From an uncultured Hyphomicrobiales bacterium (lineage in GTDB: Bacteria > Pseudomonadota > Alphaproteobacteria > Rhizobiales > Xanthobacteraceae): 41,667 bases of DNA. Below are positions 15,490 to 24,229 of this stretch, in pieces (the first letter of the stretch is position 1; every line of letters begins with the position of its first letter). The notes below the pieces were generated by a model that worked only from the letters and a program-made list of their open reading frames with translations, had not been told where the DNA came from and did no database searches. Location of the stretch: contig CAIYTE010000033.1 in assembly GCA_903929045.1 (NCBI GenBank), positions 1 to 41,667 on the forward strand, read 5' to 3'. Position numbers and translations under genes: made by a program.

Positions 15490-17780
15490 CACACTTTCCC
15501 CGCCATGACATCGGGCCGCGACTTGAGGCGATGCAGCTGATCGCGCCCGGGCCAATAGGGCTTCGGCCAGGTCGATCCTTCGTAATGCGCGTCAGCGCCG
15601 GCGTGCAGCGTCCAGTACGGATCGGCGAGATGCGGGCGCGCCAGGCAGACGAGATCGGCGCGGCCCGCCATCAGGATCGAATTGACGTGATCGGCATCGT
15701 ATATGTTGCCGACGGCGAGCGTGGCGACGCCGAGTTCGTTGCGGATGCGGTCCGAGAACGGCGTCTGGAACATGCGGCCGTAGACCGGCTTCGCCTGCTT
15801 CGAGGTCTGGCCCGCCGATACGTCGATCAGATCGACACCGGCCTCGACCAGAATACGCGAAATCTCCACCGCGTCCTGCGGCGTGATGCCGTCCGGCCCG
15901 ACCCAGTCATTGGCGGAGATGCGCACCGAGATCGGTCTGTCGTCGGGCCAGACCTTGCGCACAGCGTGAAAGACCTCGAGCGGAAACCGCATGCGGTTGT
16001 CGAGACTGCCGCCATATTCGTCGTTGCGCTTGTTGGTCAGCGGCGTGATGAAGGCCGACATCAGATAGCCGTGGGCGTAGTGCAATTCGAGCCAGTCGAA
16101 GCCGATGCGCGCGGCGCGCGTGGCGGCGGCGACGAAATCGTCGCGCACCTTGTCCATGTCCGCGCGCGTCATTTCCTTCGGCGTTTGATTATTGGCGCTC
16201 CACGGCACCCGCGACGGCGCGACGATCTCCCAATTGCCGCTTGTCAGCGGCGCGTCCATCGTCTCCCAGCCGAGCTGCGTCGAGCCCTTGGCGCCGGAAT
16301 GCCCAAGCTGCAATGCAATCTTGGCGTCGGTCTCGGCGTGGATGAAATCGACCAGGCGTTTCCACGCCTTTTTCTGCTCGTCATTATAAAGCCCGGTGCA
16401 GCCCGGCGTGATGCGCCCTTCCGGCGACACGCAAGTCATCTCGGTGAAGACGAGCCCGGCGCCGCCCTTGGCGCGCTCGGCGTAATGTACGAAATGCCAG
16501 TCTCCCGGCAAGCCATCGACGGCTTTGTATTGCGCCATCGGCGAGACGACGACGCGGTTCTTGAGCTCAACGCCGCGCACGCGCAACGGCACGAACATCG
16601 GCGGCTTTGCCTTGGGCGGCTTCGCGCCTGTCGCGCGCTGCTCGAACCATTGCTCGGCACCGGCCAGCCATTGCGGATCGCGCTCGCGCAGGTTCTCATG
16701 GCTGATGCGCTGCGAGCGGGTCAGCAGCGAGTAGTTGAACTGCACCGGATCGAGGTTGAGATAGCGCTCGACGTCTTCGAACCATTCGGTCGAATTGCGC
16801 GCCGCGCTTTGCAGGCGCAGCACTTCCAGCCGCCGCTCGTCCTCGTAGCGCGCGAAGGCTTTCGCCAGCGTCGGCTCCTTGTTGACGTAATCCGCCAGCG
16901 CGATCGCGCTTTCCAGCGCCAGCTTGGAACCGGAGCCGACCGAAAAATGCGCCGTGGCCGCGGCGTCGCCGAGCAACACGACATTGCCGGTCGACCAGCG
17001 CTCGCACAGCACGCGGTTGAAATTGAGCCAGGCCGAGCCGCGCAGATGCTTGGCGTTCGACATCAGCGCATTGCCGTTGAGATACTTGGCGAAGATCTTT
17101 TCGCAGGCGGCGATGGCGTCCGCGCTCGACATCGTGTCGAAGCCGGACTTGCGCCACGTCGCCTCCGAGCATTCGACGATAAAGGTCGCGGTGTCGGCGT
17201 CGAACTGATAGGCGTGCGCCCAGATCCAGCCGTGCGGCGTTTCTTCGAAAATGAACGTGAAGGCGTCGTCGAACTTCTGGTGCGTGCCGAGCCAGATGTA
17301 TTTACAGGCGCGCACGTCGATGTCCGGCTTGAAAACATCCGCATGCGCCGCGCGCACTTTCGAATTCACCCCGTCGGCGGCGACGATGAGATCGAAGTCG
17401 CTATAGGCCTCGACCGGCTGGGCCTCGGTTTCGAACCGCAGTTCGACGCCGAGGTCGCGGGCGCGGTCCTGCAGGATGTTCAACAGCCGCTGACGGCCAA
17501 TGCCGGAAAAGCCGTGACCGCCGGAGCGCATCACCGCGCCGCGATAATGCACGGCGATGTCGTCCCAATAGACGAAGGACTGGCGGATCGCCGCGGCGCT
17601 GACCGGATCGTTGGCTTCGAGATTGCCGAGCGTCTCCTCGGACAGCACAACGCCCCAGCCGAACGTGTCATCGGGCTTGTTGCGCTCGATCACCACGACC
17701 TGATGGGACGGGTCGCGCAATTTCATCGAAATCGCGAAATTAAGCCCGCCGGGGCCGCCGCCCAGAACTGCCGCACGCAT
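15489..17780 (-). CDS. Two-domain aryl-CoA monooxygenase/reductase (2-aminobenzoyl-CoA or salicylyl-CoA type)
   Basis: This 763-residue fusion has an N-terminal class A FAD monooxygenase with GGGPGG at 7-12, [10 protein letters not shown], and [20 protein letters not shown]. From about residue 390 it has a C-terminal old-yellow-enzyme FMN barrel, with [17 protein letters not shown] and [19 protein letters not shown] followed by [10 protein letters not shown]. This arrangement is known from 2-aminobenzoyl-CoA monooxygenase/reductase of Azoarcus and from proteins annotated as salicylyl-CoA 5-hydroxylase/oxidoreductase. Known enzymes hydroxylate the aryl-CoA ring and, in the aminobenzoyl case, also reduce it. 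ATG 17780 has GGAG nine bases upstream; ATG 17795 is an alternative. It heads the leftward aryl-CoA operon, downstream of an AT-rich palindrome. Confidence 0.93.
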   Translation of the reverse strand: MRAAVLGGGPGGLNFAISMKLRDPSHQVVVIERNKPDDTFGWGVVLSEETLGNLEANDPVSAAAIRQSFVYWDDIAVHYRGAVMRSGGHGFSGIGRQRLLNILQDRARDLGVELRFETEAQPVEAYSDFDLIVAADGVNSKVRAAHADVFKPDIDVRACKYIWLGTHQKFDDAFTFIFEETPHGWIWAHAYQFDADTATFIVECSEATWRKSGFDTMSSADAIAACEKIFAKYLNGNALMSNAKHLRGSAWLNFNRVLCERWSTGNVVLLGDAAATAHFSVGSGSKLALESAIALADYVNKEPTLAKAFARYEDERRLEVLRLQSAARNSTEWFEDVERYLNLDPVQFNYSLLTRSQRISHENLRERDPQWLAGAEQWFEQRATGAKPPKAKPPMFVPLRVRGVELKNRVVVSPMAQYKAVDGLPGDWHFVHYAERAKGGAGLVFTEMTCVSPEGRITPGCTGLYNDEQKKAWKRLVDFIHAETDAKIALQLGHSGAKGSTQLGWETMDAPLTSGNWEIVAPSRVPWSANNQTPKEMTRADMDKVRDDFVAAATRAARIGFDWLELHYAHGYLMSAFITPLTNKRNDEYGGSLDNRMRFPLEVFHAVRKVWPDDRPISVRISANDWVGPDGITPQDAVEISRILVEAGVDLIDVSAGQTSKQAKPVYGRMFQTPFSDRIRNELGVATLAVGNIYDADHVNSILMAGRADLVCLARPHLADPYWTLHAGADAHYEGSTWPKPYWPGRDQLHRLKSRPDVMAGKV

Positions 17781-17847
17781 TGCGCCGTGCTCCATCGCCG
17801 GAAGTCAGAACGGCAGTCTGCGGCGGGCTCTGGTTGTATGCAACATA

Positions 17848-17869
17848 AATATTTTAGGTTTAAAGTATT
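17848..17869. promoter_or_regulatory. AT-rich imperfect palindrome upstream of the aryl-CoA operon
   Basis: Half-sites AATATTTTAGG and TTTAAAGTATT are inverted with 8 of 11 positions symmetric. The 22-base site matches the perfect palindrome at 20114-20135 at 17 of 22 positions, with identical spacing. It sits 68 bases before the monooxygenase ATG. It is the likely operator for the MarR protein of the operon, by inference from position and symmetry. Confidence 0.6.
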
Positions 17870-17876
17870 TTCATGG

Positions 17877-17985
17877 CCCTCATGGTGAGGAGCGCCCTTA
17901 TTGGGCGCGTCTCGAACCATGAGAGCCCGAGACGTCTCGGCCTTCATCCTTCGAGGCTCGCTTCGCTCGCACCTCAGGATGAGGG
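17877..17985. repeat. Palindromic intergenic element, CCTCATGGTGAGGAGCG family
   Basis: Two hairpin-forming arms, roughly 17877-17926 and 17939-17985, are inverted relative to each other. CCCTCATGGTGAGG at the left faces CCTCAGGATGAGGG at the right, and GTCTCGAACCATGAG faces CATCCTTCGAGGC. It fills most of the 304-base gap between the divergent aryl-CoA operon and the next FAD monooxygenase. The remainder of that gap, 17986-18084, shows no gene or strong promoter to me. Confidence 0.75.
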
Positions 17986-18084
17986 TTAAGGAACGCGCTC
18001 AACCATATCCCGAAGTCTCAGTTGCCGCCTAAGCACTTGAATGCGATGAATTAACTAGAAGTTTCGCGGTCCAGGTGTTGCGTC

Positions 18085-19326
18085 ATGAAGGCGATCATTA
18101 TCGGCGGCGGCGTTGGTGGCCTGACCACCGCCCTGATGCTGCACGCCCGCGGCATCGACTGCGAGATCTTCGAACAGGCCGATCAGATCCGCGAACTCGG
18201 TGTCGGCATCAACACGCTGCCGCATGCCATCCGCGAGTTGAAGGAGATCGGGCTGCTTGAGCGGCTGGATGCGGTCGCCATTCGCACCTACGAATTGTTT
18301 TACGCCAACCGCTTCGGCCAGACGGTGTGGCACGAGTTGCGCGGCACCGACGCCGGCTTCGACGTGCCGCAATTCTCCATCCATCGCGGCAAATTGCAGA
18401 ACGTCATCTATCAGGCGGTGCGCGCCCGCCTCGGCGAGACGCGCGTGCATCCCGGCCATCGCCTCGGCGCCTTCCAGCAGAATGAATCAGGCGTCACCGC
18501 CTATTTCTTCGACCGCAGCGGCGCGCATATCCGCACCGCGCAAGGCGACGTGCTGATCGGCGCCGACGGCATTCATTCGCTGGTGCGCGAGAAGCTGTTT
18601 CCGAACGAAGGCCCGGCGCACTGGAACGGCACCATGCTGTGGCGCGGCGCGGTGGACTGGCCGCAATTCATGACCGGCCGCTCGATGATCATCGCCGGCG
18701 GCATGGAAGCGAAGTTCGTGCTCTATCCAATCGCCGCGGGCTCGGCGCCCGACCGCCGCCTCACCAACTGGGCGGTGATGGCGAAAGTCTCCGACGGCGG
18801 CGTGCCGCCGCGCAAGGAAGACTGGTCGCGCCCCGGCCGCTGGGACGATCTGCGCCCGCATTTGCAGCGTTTCCGTCTGCCCTATGTCGATGTCGGCCAT
18901 CTCATCGAGGCCACCGGCGAGTTCTGGGAATACCCATTGTGTGACAGAGACCCTTTGCCGCGCTGGTCGCATGGCCGCGTCACGCTGCTGGGTGACGCCG
19001 CGCATCCGATGTATCCGGTCGGCTCCAACGGCGCGTCGCAGGCCATCCTCGACGCGCGCTGCCTCGCCGACCGTCTGGTCAGCGCCGACAATCCCGCGCA
19101 CGCGCTGTGGGCTTACGAGCAGGAACGCCTGCCGATGACGGCACAGATCGTGCGCATGAACCGCAAGGGCGGGCCGGAAGGCGTGATCGATGCGGTGGAA
19201 AGCCTGGCGCCGGACGGCTTCGACAAGATCGACGACGTGCTGTCGCACGACCAGCGTCTGGCGATCGTGCGCGGTTACGCCTCGACCGCGGGCTTCGTGC
19301 AGAGCCAGGTGAATAAGGGGAAGTAG
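18085..19326 (+). CDS. FAD-dependent monooxygenase, salicylate hydroxylase/PhzS-like
   Basis: This 413-residue single-domain flavoprotein hydroxylase has GGGVGG at residues 7-12, the DG motif at 161-162 (IGADGIHSLVR), and the GD motif at 303-304 in GDAAHPMYPVGSNGASQA. GINTLPHAIRELKEIGL and the SIHRGKLQNVI segment resemble the PhzS and salicylate/6-hydroxynicotinate hydroxylase branch. It lacks the thioredoxin-like tail seen in the two hydroxylases of region 1. It probably hydroxylates a free aromatic or heteroaromatic acid. It is transcribed away from the aryl-CoA operon and appears to be a single gene, followed by a palindromic element. The substrate is not deducible. Confidence 0.88.
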   Translation: MKAIIIGGGVGGLTTALMLHARGIDCEIFEQADQIRELGVGINTLPHAIRELKEIGLLERLDAVAIRTYELFYANRFGQTVWHELRGTDAGFDVPQFSIHRGKLQNVIYQAVRARLGETRVHPGHRLGAFQQNESGVTAYFFDRSGAHIRTAQGDVLIGADGIHSLVREKLFPNEGPAHWNGTMLWRGAVDWPQFMTGRSMIIAGGMEAKFVLYPIAAGSAPDRRLTNWAVMAKVSDGGVPPRKEDWSRPGRWDDLRPHLQRFRLPYVDVGHLIEATGEFWEYPLCDRDPLPRWSHGRVTLLGDAAHPMYPVGSNGASQAILDARCLADRLVSADNPAHALWAYEQERLPMTAQIVRMNRKGGPEGVIDAVESLAPDGFDKIDDVLSHDQRLAIVRGYASTAGFVQSQVNKGK

Positions 19327-19334
19327 GACTCGCT

Positions 19335-19406
19335 GTCATGCCCGCGCAGGCGGGCATCCAGCTCTTTATTTGCCAAGCGCTGGGTCCCCGCCTTCGCGGG
19401 GACGAC
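19335..19406. repeat. Palindromic element of the same family as 13312-13404
   Basis: Arms 19335-19361 and 19380-19406 are inverted copies matching at 22 of 27 positions. Each has an inner hairpin (CCCGC-GCAG-GCGGG and CCCCGC-CTTC-GCGGGG type). The right arm shares the CTGGGTCCCCGC start with the right arm at 13374. It separates two convergent genes and may terminate both. Confidence 0.8.
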
Positions 19407-19415
19407 AAGTGTGCC

Positions 19416-19940
19416 TCACGCCCCCGGCGGCGGCGGCAGGAAGTTCACTTCGTAGCGGGCGGCGAGCGCGACGACTTCGTCGGGCTTCTGCTCCTTCATG
19501 GAGTGGATGCCCCAGAACAAGTCATACAGCCGGCGCGTCGGCGATACCCAGAACAGGCACTTCACCGTCTGGTCAGACTTGTTGAAGATGCCGTGCGCCT
19601 GGCCCATCGGCAGGCGGATCGCGTCACCGGCGGTGGCGACGAAGTCGCGGCCGTCGAGCCAGAGATCGATGCGGCCTTCGAACAGATAGATGAATTCGTC
19701 CTGCGTCGGATGAATGTGCGGCGGCACGAAGGTGCCCGGCGGCAGCGTCGCGTGCCAGGAGAAGGAATTGTCCGACAAGGTCTTCGGCACATAGGTCTGG
19801 CCGAGAATATTCCACGAAATGCCGTCGATGCCGGTGCCGGCCTTGGTGATCCCTGCGGTCAGCGGTTGCATGCCTTCACTCCGATGGTTCGTCGTTACAG
19901 CCGCTGCCGGAGCCGCGGCGGCGGTTTTGTCCTTGCTCAT
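19416..19940 (-). CDS. Cupin-domain protein
   Basis: This 174-residue protein has a single cupin barrel. Motif 1 is PPGTFVPPHIHPTQDEFIYLFEG, with the His-x-His and Glu metal ligands; motif 2 is GDAIRLPMGQAHGIFNKS, with the last His. A metal-dependent small-molecule dioxygenase, isomerase or binding role is typical, but no substrate is recognisable. The start is uncertain. ATG 19940 has a modest GAAGG and gives an Ala-rich leader, whereas ATG 19871 has a better GGAG and would give 151 residues starting MQPLTAG. It is convergent with the FAD monooxygenase and faces the Liv operon divergently, so it may share that control region. Confidence 0.85.
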   Translation of the reverse strand: MSKDKTAAAAPAAAVTTNHRSEGMQPLTAGITKAGTGIDGISWNILGQTYVPKTLSDNSFSWHATLPPGTFVPPHIHPTQDEFIYLFEGRIDLWLDGRDFVATAGDAIRLPMGQAHGIFNKSDQTVKCLFWVSPTRRLYDLFWGIHSMKEQKPDEVVALAARYEVNFLPPPPGA

Positions 19941-20102
19941 CCAGGCCTTCAGCGTCGCGGGTAAAATTCCGTGCGGCAATGAAGCGGCTCCCTAACGCTT
20001 ACCCTAAACCCTTCCCTAGCATGCCGAATTGCGGCAGGGAGGCAAACCCCGCATTGCGGTAAATATCGTCAGGGTGCCTGCGGTCATGCATAAAGATAGG
20101 GC

Positions 20103-20135
20103 TTCACAGGGCTGATATTTTAAATTTAAAATATC
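20103..20135 (+). promoter_or_regulatory. Promoter of the Liv-type operon with overlapping 22-bp perfect palindrome
   Basis: Bases 20114-20135 are a perfect 22-base palindrome, with left half GATATTTTAAA and right half its exact complement. A candidate sigma-70 promoter overlaps it: TTCACA at 20103-20108 and TAAAAT at 20127-20132, 18 bases apart, each 5 of 6 to consensus. A repressor bound here would block the -10 box. The start codon lies about 95 bases downstream. The related site at 17848-17869 suggests a shared regulator. Confidence 0.65.
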
Positions 20136-20230
20136 TCCCGTGGGCGTTGGCCGGACAATGGCTCTTGCCGCAACGGCAGGGCATAGTACGGCTTCGGTTT
20201 TGGGCACGTTTCCTTTCGGAGGGTTGTACG

Positions 20231-21409
20231 ATGGCTAAGGTTTTGATGACGACGGTCGCCGCGGTGGCGCTGATGGTGGGCTCGGCGCAATTCCCCGCCT
20301 TTGCGCAAGAAAAGCTGAAGATCGGTGTCATCACCACGCTGTCGGGCCCGGCTGCGGTGCTTGGCCAGCAGCTGCGCAACGGCTTCCAGCTGGCGGTAAA
20401 GGATCTCGGCGGCAAGCTCGGCGGCCGCGAGGTCGAAGTCATCGTGCAGGACGACGAGCTCAAGCCCGACGTCGCGGTCAGCAAGGCCAAGGCGCTGATC
20501 GACCGCGACAAGGTCGACTTCGTCGTCGGCCCGGTGTTCTCCAACGTGCTGGTCGCGATCATGAAGCCGGTGACCGAAGGCGGCACCATCCTGATTTCGC
20601 CGAACGCCGGCACCTCGAACTTCGCCGGCAAGGAATGCAACGCCAACTTCTTCGTGACGTCGTATCAGAACGACCAGATCCACGAAGTGATGGGCAAATA
20701 CGCGACCGACGCCGGCCTCAAGAAGCTCTTCATCATGGCGCCGAACTATCCGGCCGGTAAGGACTCGCTCGCCGGCGTCAAGCGCTTCTACAAGGGCGAA
20801 CTCGCCGACGAAGTCTACGTGCCGCTCGGCCAGCTCGACTACTCCGCCGAACTGTCGAAGATCGCCGCCTCCGACGCCGACGGCGTGTTCGTGTTCCTGC
20901 CCGGCGGCATGGGCGTGAATTTCGTCAAGCAATTCCGTCAGGCTGGCCTCGCCGACAAGGTGAAGTTCCTCTCGGCCTTCACCGTCGATGAATCGACGCT
21001 GCCTGCGCAGAAAGAAGCCGCGCTCGGCTTGCTCGGCGGCGCCAACTGGGCGCCCGATCTCGACAACGCGCAGAACAAGAAGTTCGTCGCCGGCTACGAG
21101 AAGGAATACGGCGGCGCGGTGCCAGCGTCCTATGCCTTCCAGGCTTACGACGCGGCGTTGCTGATCGACGGCGCGCTGAAGAAGACGGCCGGCAAGACCG
21201 ACAACAAAGACGCGCTGATCGCGGCGATGAAGAGCGCTCCGTTCGCTTCGCTGCGCGGCAAGTTCAAGTTCGGCAACAACCACTACCCGATCCAGGACTT
21301 CTACCAGGTGAAGGTCGTGCAGGTCGGCGACAAGTACGCCACCTCGATCGACAAGAAGGTGTTCACGGACTACCAGGATCCGTACGCCAAAGATTGCGCG
21401 ATGAAGTAG
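20231..21409 (+). CDS. Branched-chain amino acid-type ABC transporter binding protein (possible aromatic ligand)
   Basis: This 392-residue periplasmic protein has a Sec signal peptide (MAKVLMTTVAAVALMVGSA, cut near residue 26). Its fold is type I binding protein (Peripla_BP_6): LKIGVITTLSGPAAVLGQQLRN, then VDFVVGPVFSNVLVAIMKPV and SPNAGTSNFAGKECNANFFV. ATG 20231 follows GGAGGG at good spacing. LivJ-like proteins bind amino acids in some bacteria and aromatic acids in Rhodopseudomonas and Bradyrhizobium relatives. The neighbouring aryl-CoA operon and shared palindrome favour an aromatic acid. A 170-base gap containing a palindromic element separates it from the first permease gene. Confidence 0.92.
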   Translation: MAKVLMTTVAAVALMVGSAQFPAFAQEKLKIGVITTLSGPAAVLGQQLRNGFQLAVKDLGGKLGGREVEVIVQDDELKPDVAVSKAKALIDRDKVDFVVGPVFSNVLVAIMKPVTEGGTILISPNAGTSNFAGKECNANFFVTSYQNDQIHEVMGKYATDAGLKKLFIMAPNYPAGKDSLAGVKRFYKGELADEVYVPLGQLDYSAELSKIAASDADGVFVFLPGGMGVNFVKQFRQAGLADKVKFLSAFTVDESTLPAQKEAALGLLGGANWAPDLDNAQNKKFVAGYEKEYGGAVPASYAFQAYDAALLIDGALKKTAGKTDNKDALIAAMKSAPFASLRGKFKFGNNHYPIQDFYQVKVVQVGDKYATSIDKKVFTDYQDPYAKDCAMK

Positions 21410-21433
21410 AACGGCGAGCGTCGCGCCCTCGAT

Positions 21434-21550
21434 TGTCATTGCCGGGCTTGACCCGGCAATCCATGAACAGGCGCGGCGTTGGCGGTCTTACGTGCGACCA
21501 TTCATGTCGTCATCAGCTCATGGATGCCCGAGTCAAGCCCGGGCATGACA
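21434..21550. repeat. Palindromic element, TGTCATTGCCGGGCTTGACC family, inside the Liv operon
   Basis: Arms 21434-21466 and 21518-21550 are inverted copies matching at 28 of 33 positions. The left arm contains the inner pair GCCGGG and CCCGGC. It occupies the spacer between the binding-protein gene and the first permease gene. It could form a stem that protects the binding-protein message or reduces read-through. Confidence 0.8.
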
Positions 21551-21579
21551 CAGCCTCAGGGTGAAGAGCCTCAACGTCA

Positions 21580-22506
21580 ATGTCTCTCTCCCTCCTCCTC
21601 GTCCAGACGCTCAACGGCCTTCAGTTCGGCGTGCTGCTGTTCCTGATCGCGGCCGGCCTGACGCTGGTGTTCGGCGTGATGGACTTCATCAACCTCGCGC
21701 ACGGCGTCCAGTACATGCTGGGCGCCTATCTCGCGGTGATGTTCTACGCGCTGACCGGCAGCTTCCTGATCGCGCTGGTGCTCGCGCTCGCCGCCGCGTT
21801 GGTGTTCGGCCTGCTGCTCGAATTCCTGGTGTTCCGCCATCTCTATGACCGCGACCACCTCGAGCAGGTGATCGCGACCTTCGGCATCATCATGTTCCTG
21901 AACCAGGGCGTGAAGGTGGTGTGGGGCGCGGCGCCGCTCAACCTGCCGATCCCGGAAATGCTGTCCGGCACCATCGTGCTGATGCCCGGCATTCTCTATC
22001 CGATCTGGCGGCTGGTGATCATCGGCTCGGGTCTCGGCGTCGGCCTCATTCTCTATATCCTCGTCTCGCAAACGCGCGTCGGCATGCTGGTGCGCGCGGG
22101 CGCGACCCATGCGCGGATCGTGTCGGCGCTCGGCGTCGATATCCGCCGCCTGTTCATGATCGTGTTCGGCTTCGGCACCATGCTGGCGGCCTTTGCCGGC
22201 GTCATGATCGCGCCAATTCTGTCCGTCGAGCCCGGTATGGGCGACGGGGTTCTCATTCTTGCCTTTGTCGTCATCGTCATCGGCGGCATCGGCTCGATGC
22301 GCGGCGCCTTCATCGCGGCGCTGCTGATCGGGCTGGTCGACACGCTCGGCCGCTCGTTCATGATCGATATCCTGCGCCTGATGCTGCCGCCCTCGCCGGC
22401 GCGCACCGTCGGCCCGGCGCTGGCCTCGATGTTGATCTACGTCCTGATGGCGCTGGTGCTGTATTTCCGCCCGGCCGGCCTTTTTCCGGCGCGGGGACGC
22501 CAATGA
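21580..22506 (+). CDS. livH: LivH-type ABC permease
   Basis: This 308-residue inner-membrane protein is hydrophobic, with about eight segments. It shows the LivH signature near the N-terminus (LNGLQFGVLLFLIAAGLTLVFG, then MDFINLAHGVQYMLGAY). The cytoplasmic coupling region is GATHARIVSALGVDIRRLFMIVFG, and VIVIGGIGSMRGAFIAALLIG follows. It forms the transmembrane pore together with the LivM-type subunit. Its stop overlaps the next start by 4 bases (ATGA). Confidence 0.93.
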   Translation: MSLSLLLVQTLNGLQFGVLLFLIAAGLTLVFGVMDFINLAHGVQYMLGAYLAVMFYALTGSFLIALVLALAAALVFGLLLEFLVFRHLYDRDHLEQVIATFGIIMFLNQGVKVVWGAAPLNLPIPEMLSGTIVLMPGILYPIWRLVIIGSGLGVGLILYILVSQTRVGMLVRAGATHARIVSALGVDIRRLFMIVFGFGTMLAAFAGVMIAPILSVEPGMGDGVLILAFVVIVIGGIGSMRGAFIAALLIGLVDTLGRSFMIDILRLMLPPSPARTVGPALASMLIYVLMALVLYFRPAGLFPARGRQ

Positions 22507-23480
22507 CGCCGGCGCCGGTCACCCCCCGCAAGACCGGGTCGACGGACCTGGTCCCGGCGCTTGTCTTCATCATTCTCATCCTGGTGCCGATCGTTTCCGC
22601 CTTCGGGCCGGAGACCTATCTGCTCGGCCTGTTCACGCGCGTCATGGTGTTCGCCATCGCAGCGTTGGCGCTCGACTTCATCTGTGGCTATGGCGGGCTG
22701 GTGTCGTTCGGCCATGCGGCCTTTGTCGGCATCGGCGCCTACGCTGTCGGCATCCTGAGCGCGCACGGCATCACCGACATGCTGATCTCGTTGCCCGTGG
22801 CGCTGATCGTCAGCGCGGTGTTCGCTTATCTGACCGGTACGGTGTGCCTGCGCACCAAGAGCGTCTACTTCATCATGATCACGCTGGCGTTCGGCCAGAT
22901 GGTCTATTTCGTCGCCGGCTCGCTCTCGCCCTATGGCGGCGACGACGGCATGACGCTGCAGATGCGCTCGACGCTGCTCGGGTTCCAGCCGTTCAAGAAC
23001 GACCGCGTTTTCTATTACGCCGTGCTGCTGTTCCTGTTGGCCTCGTATCTGGGTTGCCGCGCCATCGTCGCCTCGCGCTTCGGCCGCGTGTTCCGCGGCG
23101 CGAAGGAAAATCCAGTGCGCATGGCTACCATCGGTTACGACGTTTTCAAGTATCAGCGCATCGCTTATGTCATTGCCGGCATGATCGGCGGGCTTGCCGG
23201 CTTCCTGCTGGCCAATGTCGTCGAATTTGTCAGCCCCGCCTACATGTCGTGGCAGCGCTCGGGCGAGTTGATCATCATGGTGTTGTTCGGCGGCCTCGGC
23301 ACGTTGTACGGGGCGATCGTCGGCGCGGCCTCGTTCCTGCTGCTGGAAGACCTGCTCGGCAGCATTACCGAGAACTGGAAGCTGATCTTCGGCCCGCTGC
23401 TGGTGCTCATCGTGCTGTTCGCGCGCGGCGGCATCGTCGGCCTTATCGAGCGCCTGACCGGGAGGGCCGGCCGTGGCTGA
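22503..23480 (+). CDS. livM: LivM-type ABC permease
   Basis: This 325-residue membrane protein has the LivM landmarks ALDFICGYGGLVSFGHAAFVGIG, LTGTVCLRTKSVYFIMITLAFGQ and the coupling segment FRGAKENPVRMATIGYDVFKY. LFGGLGTLYGAIVGA follows near the C-terminus. It starts at ATG 22503 inside the LivH stop and overlaps the ATPase gene by 8 bases, so the genes are translationally coupled. It pairs with the LivH-type subunit in the inner membrane. Confidence 0.93.
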   Translation: MTPAPVTPRKTGSTDLVPALVFIILILVPIVSAFGPETYLLGLFTRVMVFAIAALALDFICGYGGLVSFGHAAFVGIGAYAVGILSAHGITDMLISLPVALIVSAVFAYLTGTVCLRTKSVYFIMITLAFGQMVYFVAGSLSPYGGDDGMTLQMRSTLLGFQPFKNDRVFYYAVLLFLLASYLGCRAIVASRFGRVFRGAKENPVRMATIGYDVFKYQRIAYVIAGMIGGLAGFLLANVVEFVSPAYMSWQRSGELIIMVLFGGLGTLYGAIVGAASFLLLEDLLGSITENWKLIFGPLLVLIVLFARGGIVGLIERLTGRAGRG

Positions 23481-24225
23481 TCCCGTGCTGCAACTCACGA
23501 ACCTGCGCAAGAATTTCGGCGGCCTCGTCGTCACCGATGGCGTCACGCTCGATATCGGCCCGGGCGAACTGCATGCGGTGATCGGACCGAACGGCGCCGG
23601 CAAGACGACTTTGATCAACCAGATCTCGGGTCTGCTCGCCTCGGACAGCGGCAAGATCGTGTTCAACGGCGTCGATGTGACGGCCTTACCGTCCAACAAA
23701 CGCGCCGAACTGGGACTGGCGCGCTCTTTTCAGATCACCTCCGTGCTGCCGAATTTCTCCGCGCTGGAGAATGTCGCGCTCGCCGTGCAGGCGCGATCGG
23801 GCTCAAGCTACACATTCGCCGGGACGGCCGCGCGCGAAGCGGCGTTGAACGAACCGGCCATGGCCGCACTCGATGAAGTGGGTCTCGGCCCGCGCGCCGG
23901 CGTGCTGGCCGCGCATTTATCGCACGGCGAGAAACGCGCGCTGGAGCTGGCCATTGCGCTGGCGATGGAGCCCAAGCTGCTGCTCCTCGACGAGCCGATG
24001 GCCGGCACCGGCCACGAGGAGACCGCGCGGTTGGTCGCCGTCCTGCAAAAGCTCAAGGGCCGCTTCCCGATGCTGCTGGTGGAGCACGACATGCATGCCG
24101 TGTTCGCGCTCGCCGACCGCATTTCGGTGCTCGTCTACGGCAAGATCCTCGCCAGCGGCGCGCCGTCGGCGGTCCGCAACGATCCTGCTGTCGTCACGGC
24201 CTATCTCGGCGACGAGCTGGAGTAG
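23473..24225 (+). CDS. livG: LivG-type ABC transporter ATPase
   Basis: This 250-residue nucleotide-binding protein has Walker A at 38-46 (GPNGAGKTT), a Q-loop at about 84-88 (RSFQI), and the signature LSHGE at 149-153 in place of LSGGQ. Walker B LLLLDEP runs from about 169, and the H-loop His is at 205 (VEHDMHAVFALADR). The LSHGE form is common in LivG. Translation begins at GTG 23473, 8 bases before the LivM stop. It powers the importer as a heterodimer with the next gene product, on the cytoplasmic face. Confidence 0.93.
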   Translation: MADPVLQLTNLRKNFGGLVVTDGVTLDIGPGELHAVIGPNGAGKTTLINQISGLLASDSGKIVFNGVDVTALPSNKRAELGLARSFQITSVLPNFSALENVALAVQARSGSSYTFAGTAAREAALNEPAMAALDEVGLGPRAGVLAAHLSHGEKRALELAIALAMEPKLLLLDEPMAGTGHEETARLVAVLQKLKGRFPMLLVEHDMHAVFALADRISVLVYGKILASGAPSAVRNDPAVVTAYLGDELE

Positions 24226-24229
24226 CGCC

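Noticed and set aside
15468-17888. An 806-codon open frame on the plus strand opposite the two-domain monooxygenase
   Set aside because: The translated sequence is Arg/Ala/Asp/His-rich with no recognisable fold, while the minus strand encodes clear FAD and FMN domains.
20126-21439. A 437-codon minus-strand frame opposite the Liv-type binding protein
   Set aside because: Composition is that of an antisense shadow (Val/Glu/Arg/His repeats), and the plus strand carries a signal peptide and binding-protein fold.
9966-21550. The palindromic elements as a CRISPR array or insertion sequences
   Set aside because: They are single, differ from each other, lack regular repeat-spacer structure, and no transposase or cas gene is nearby.
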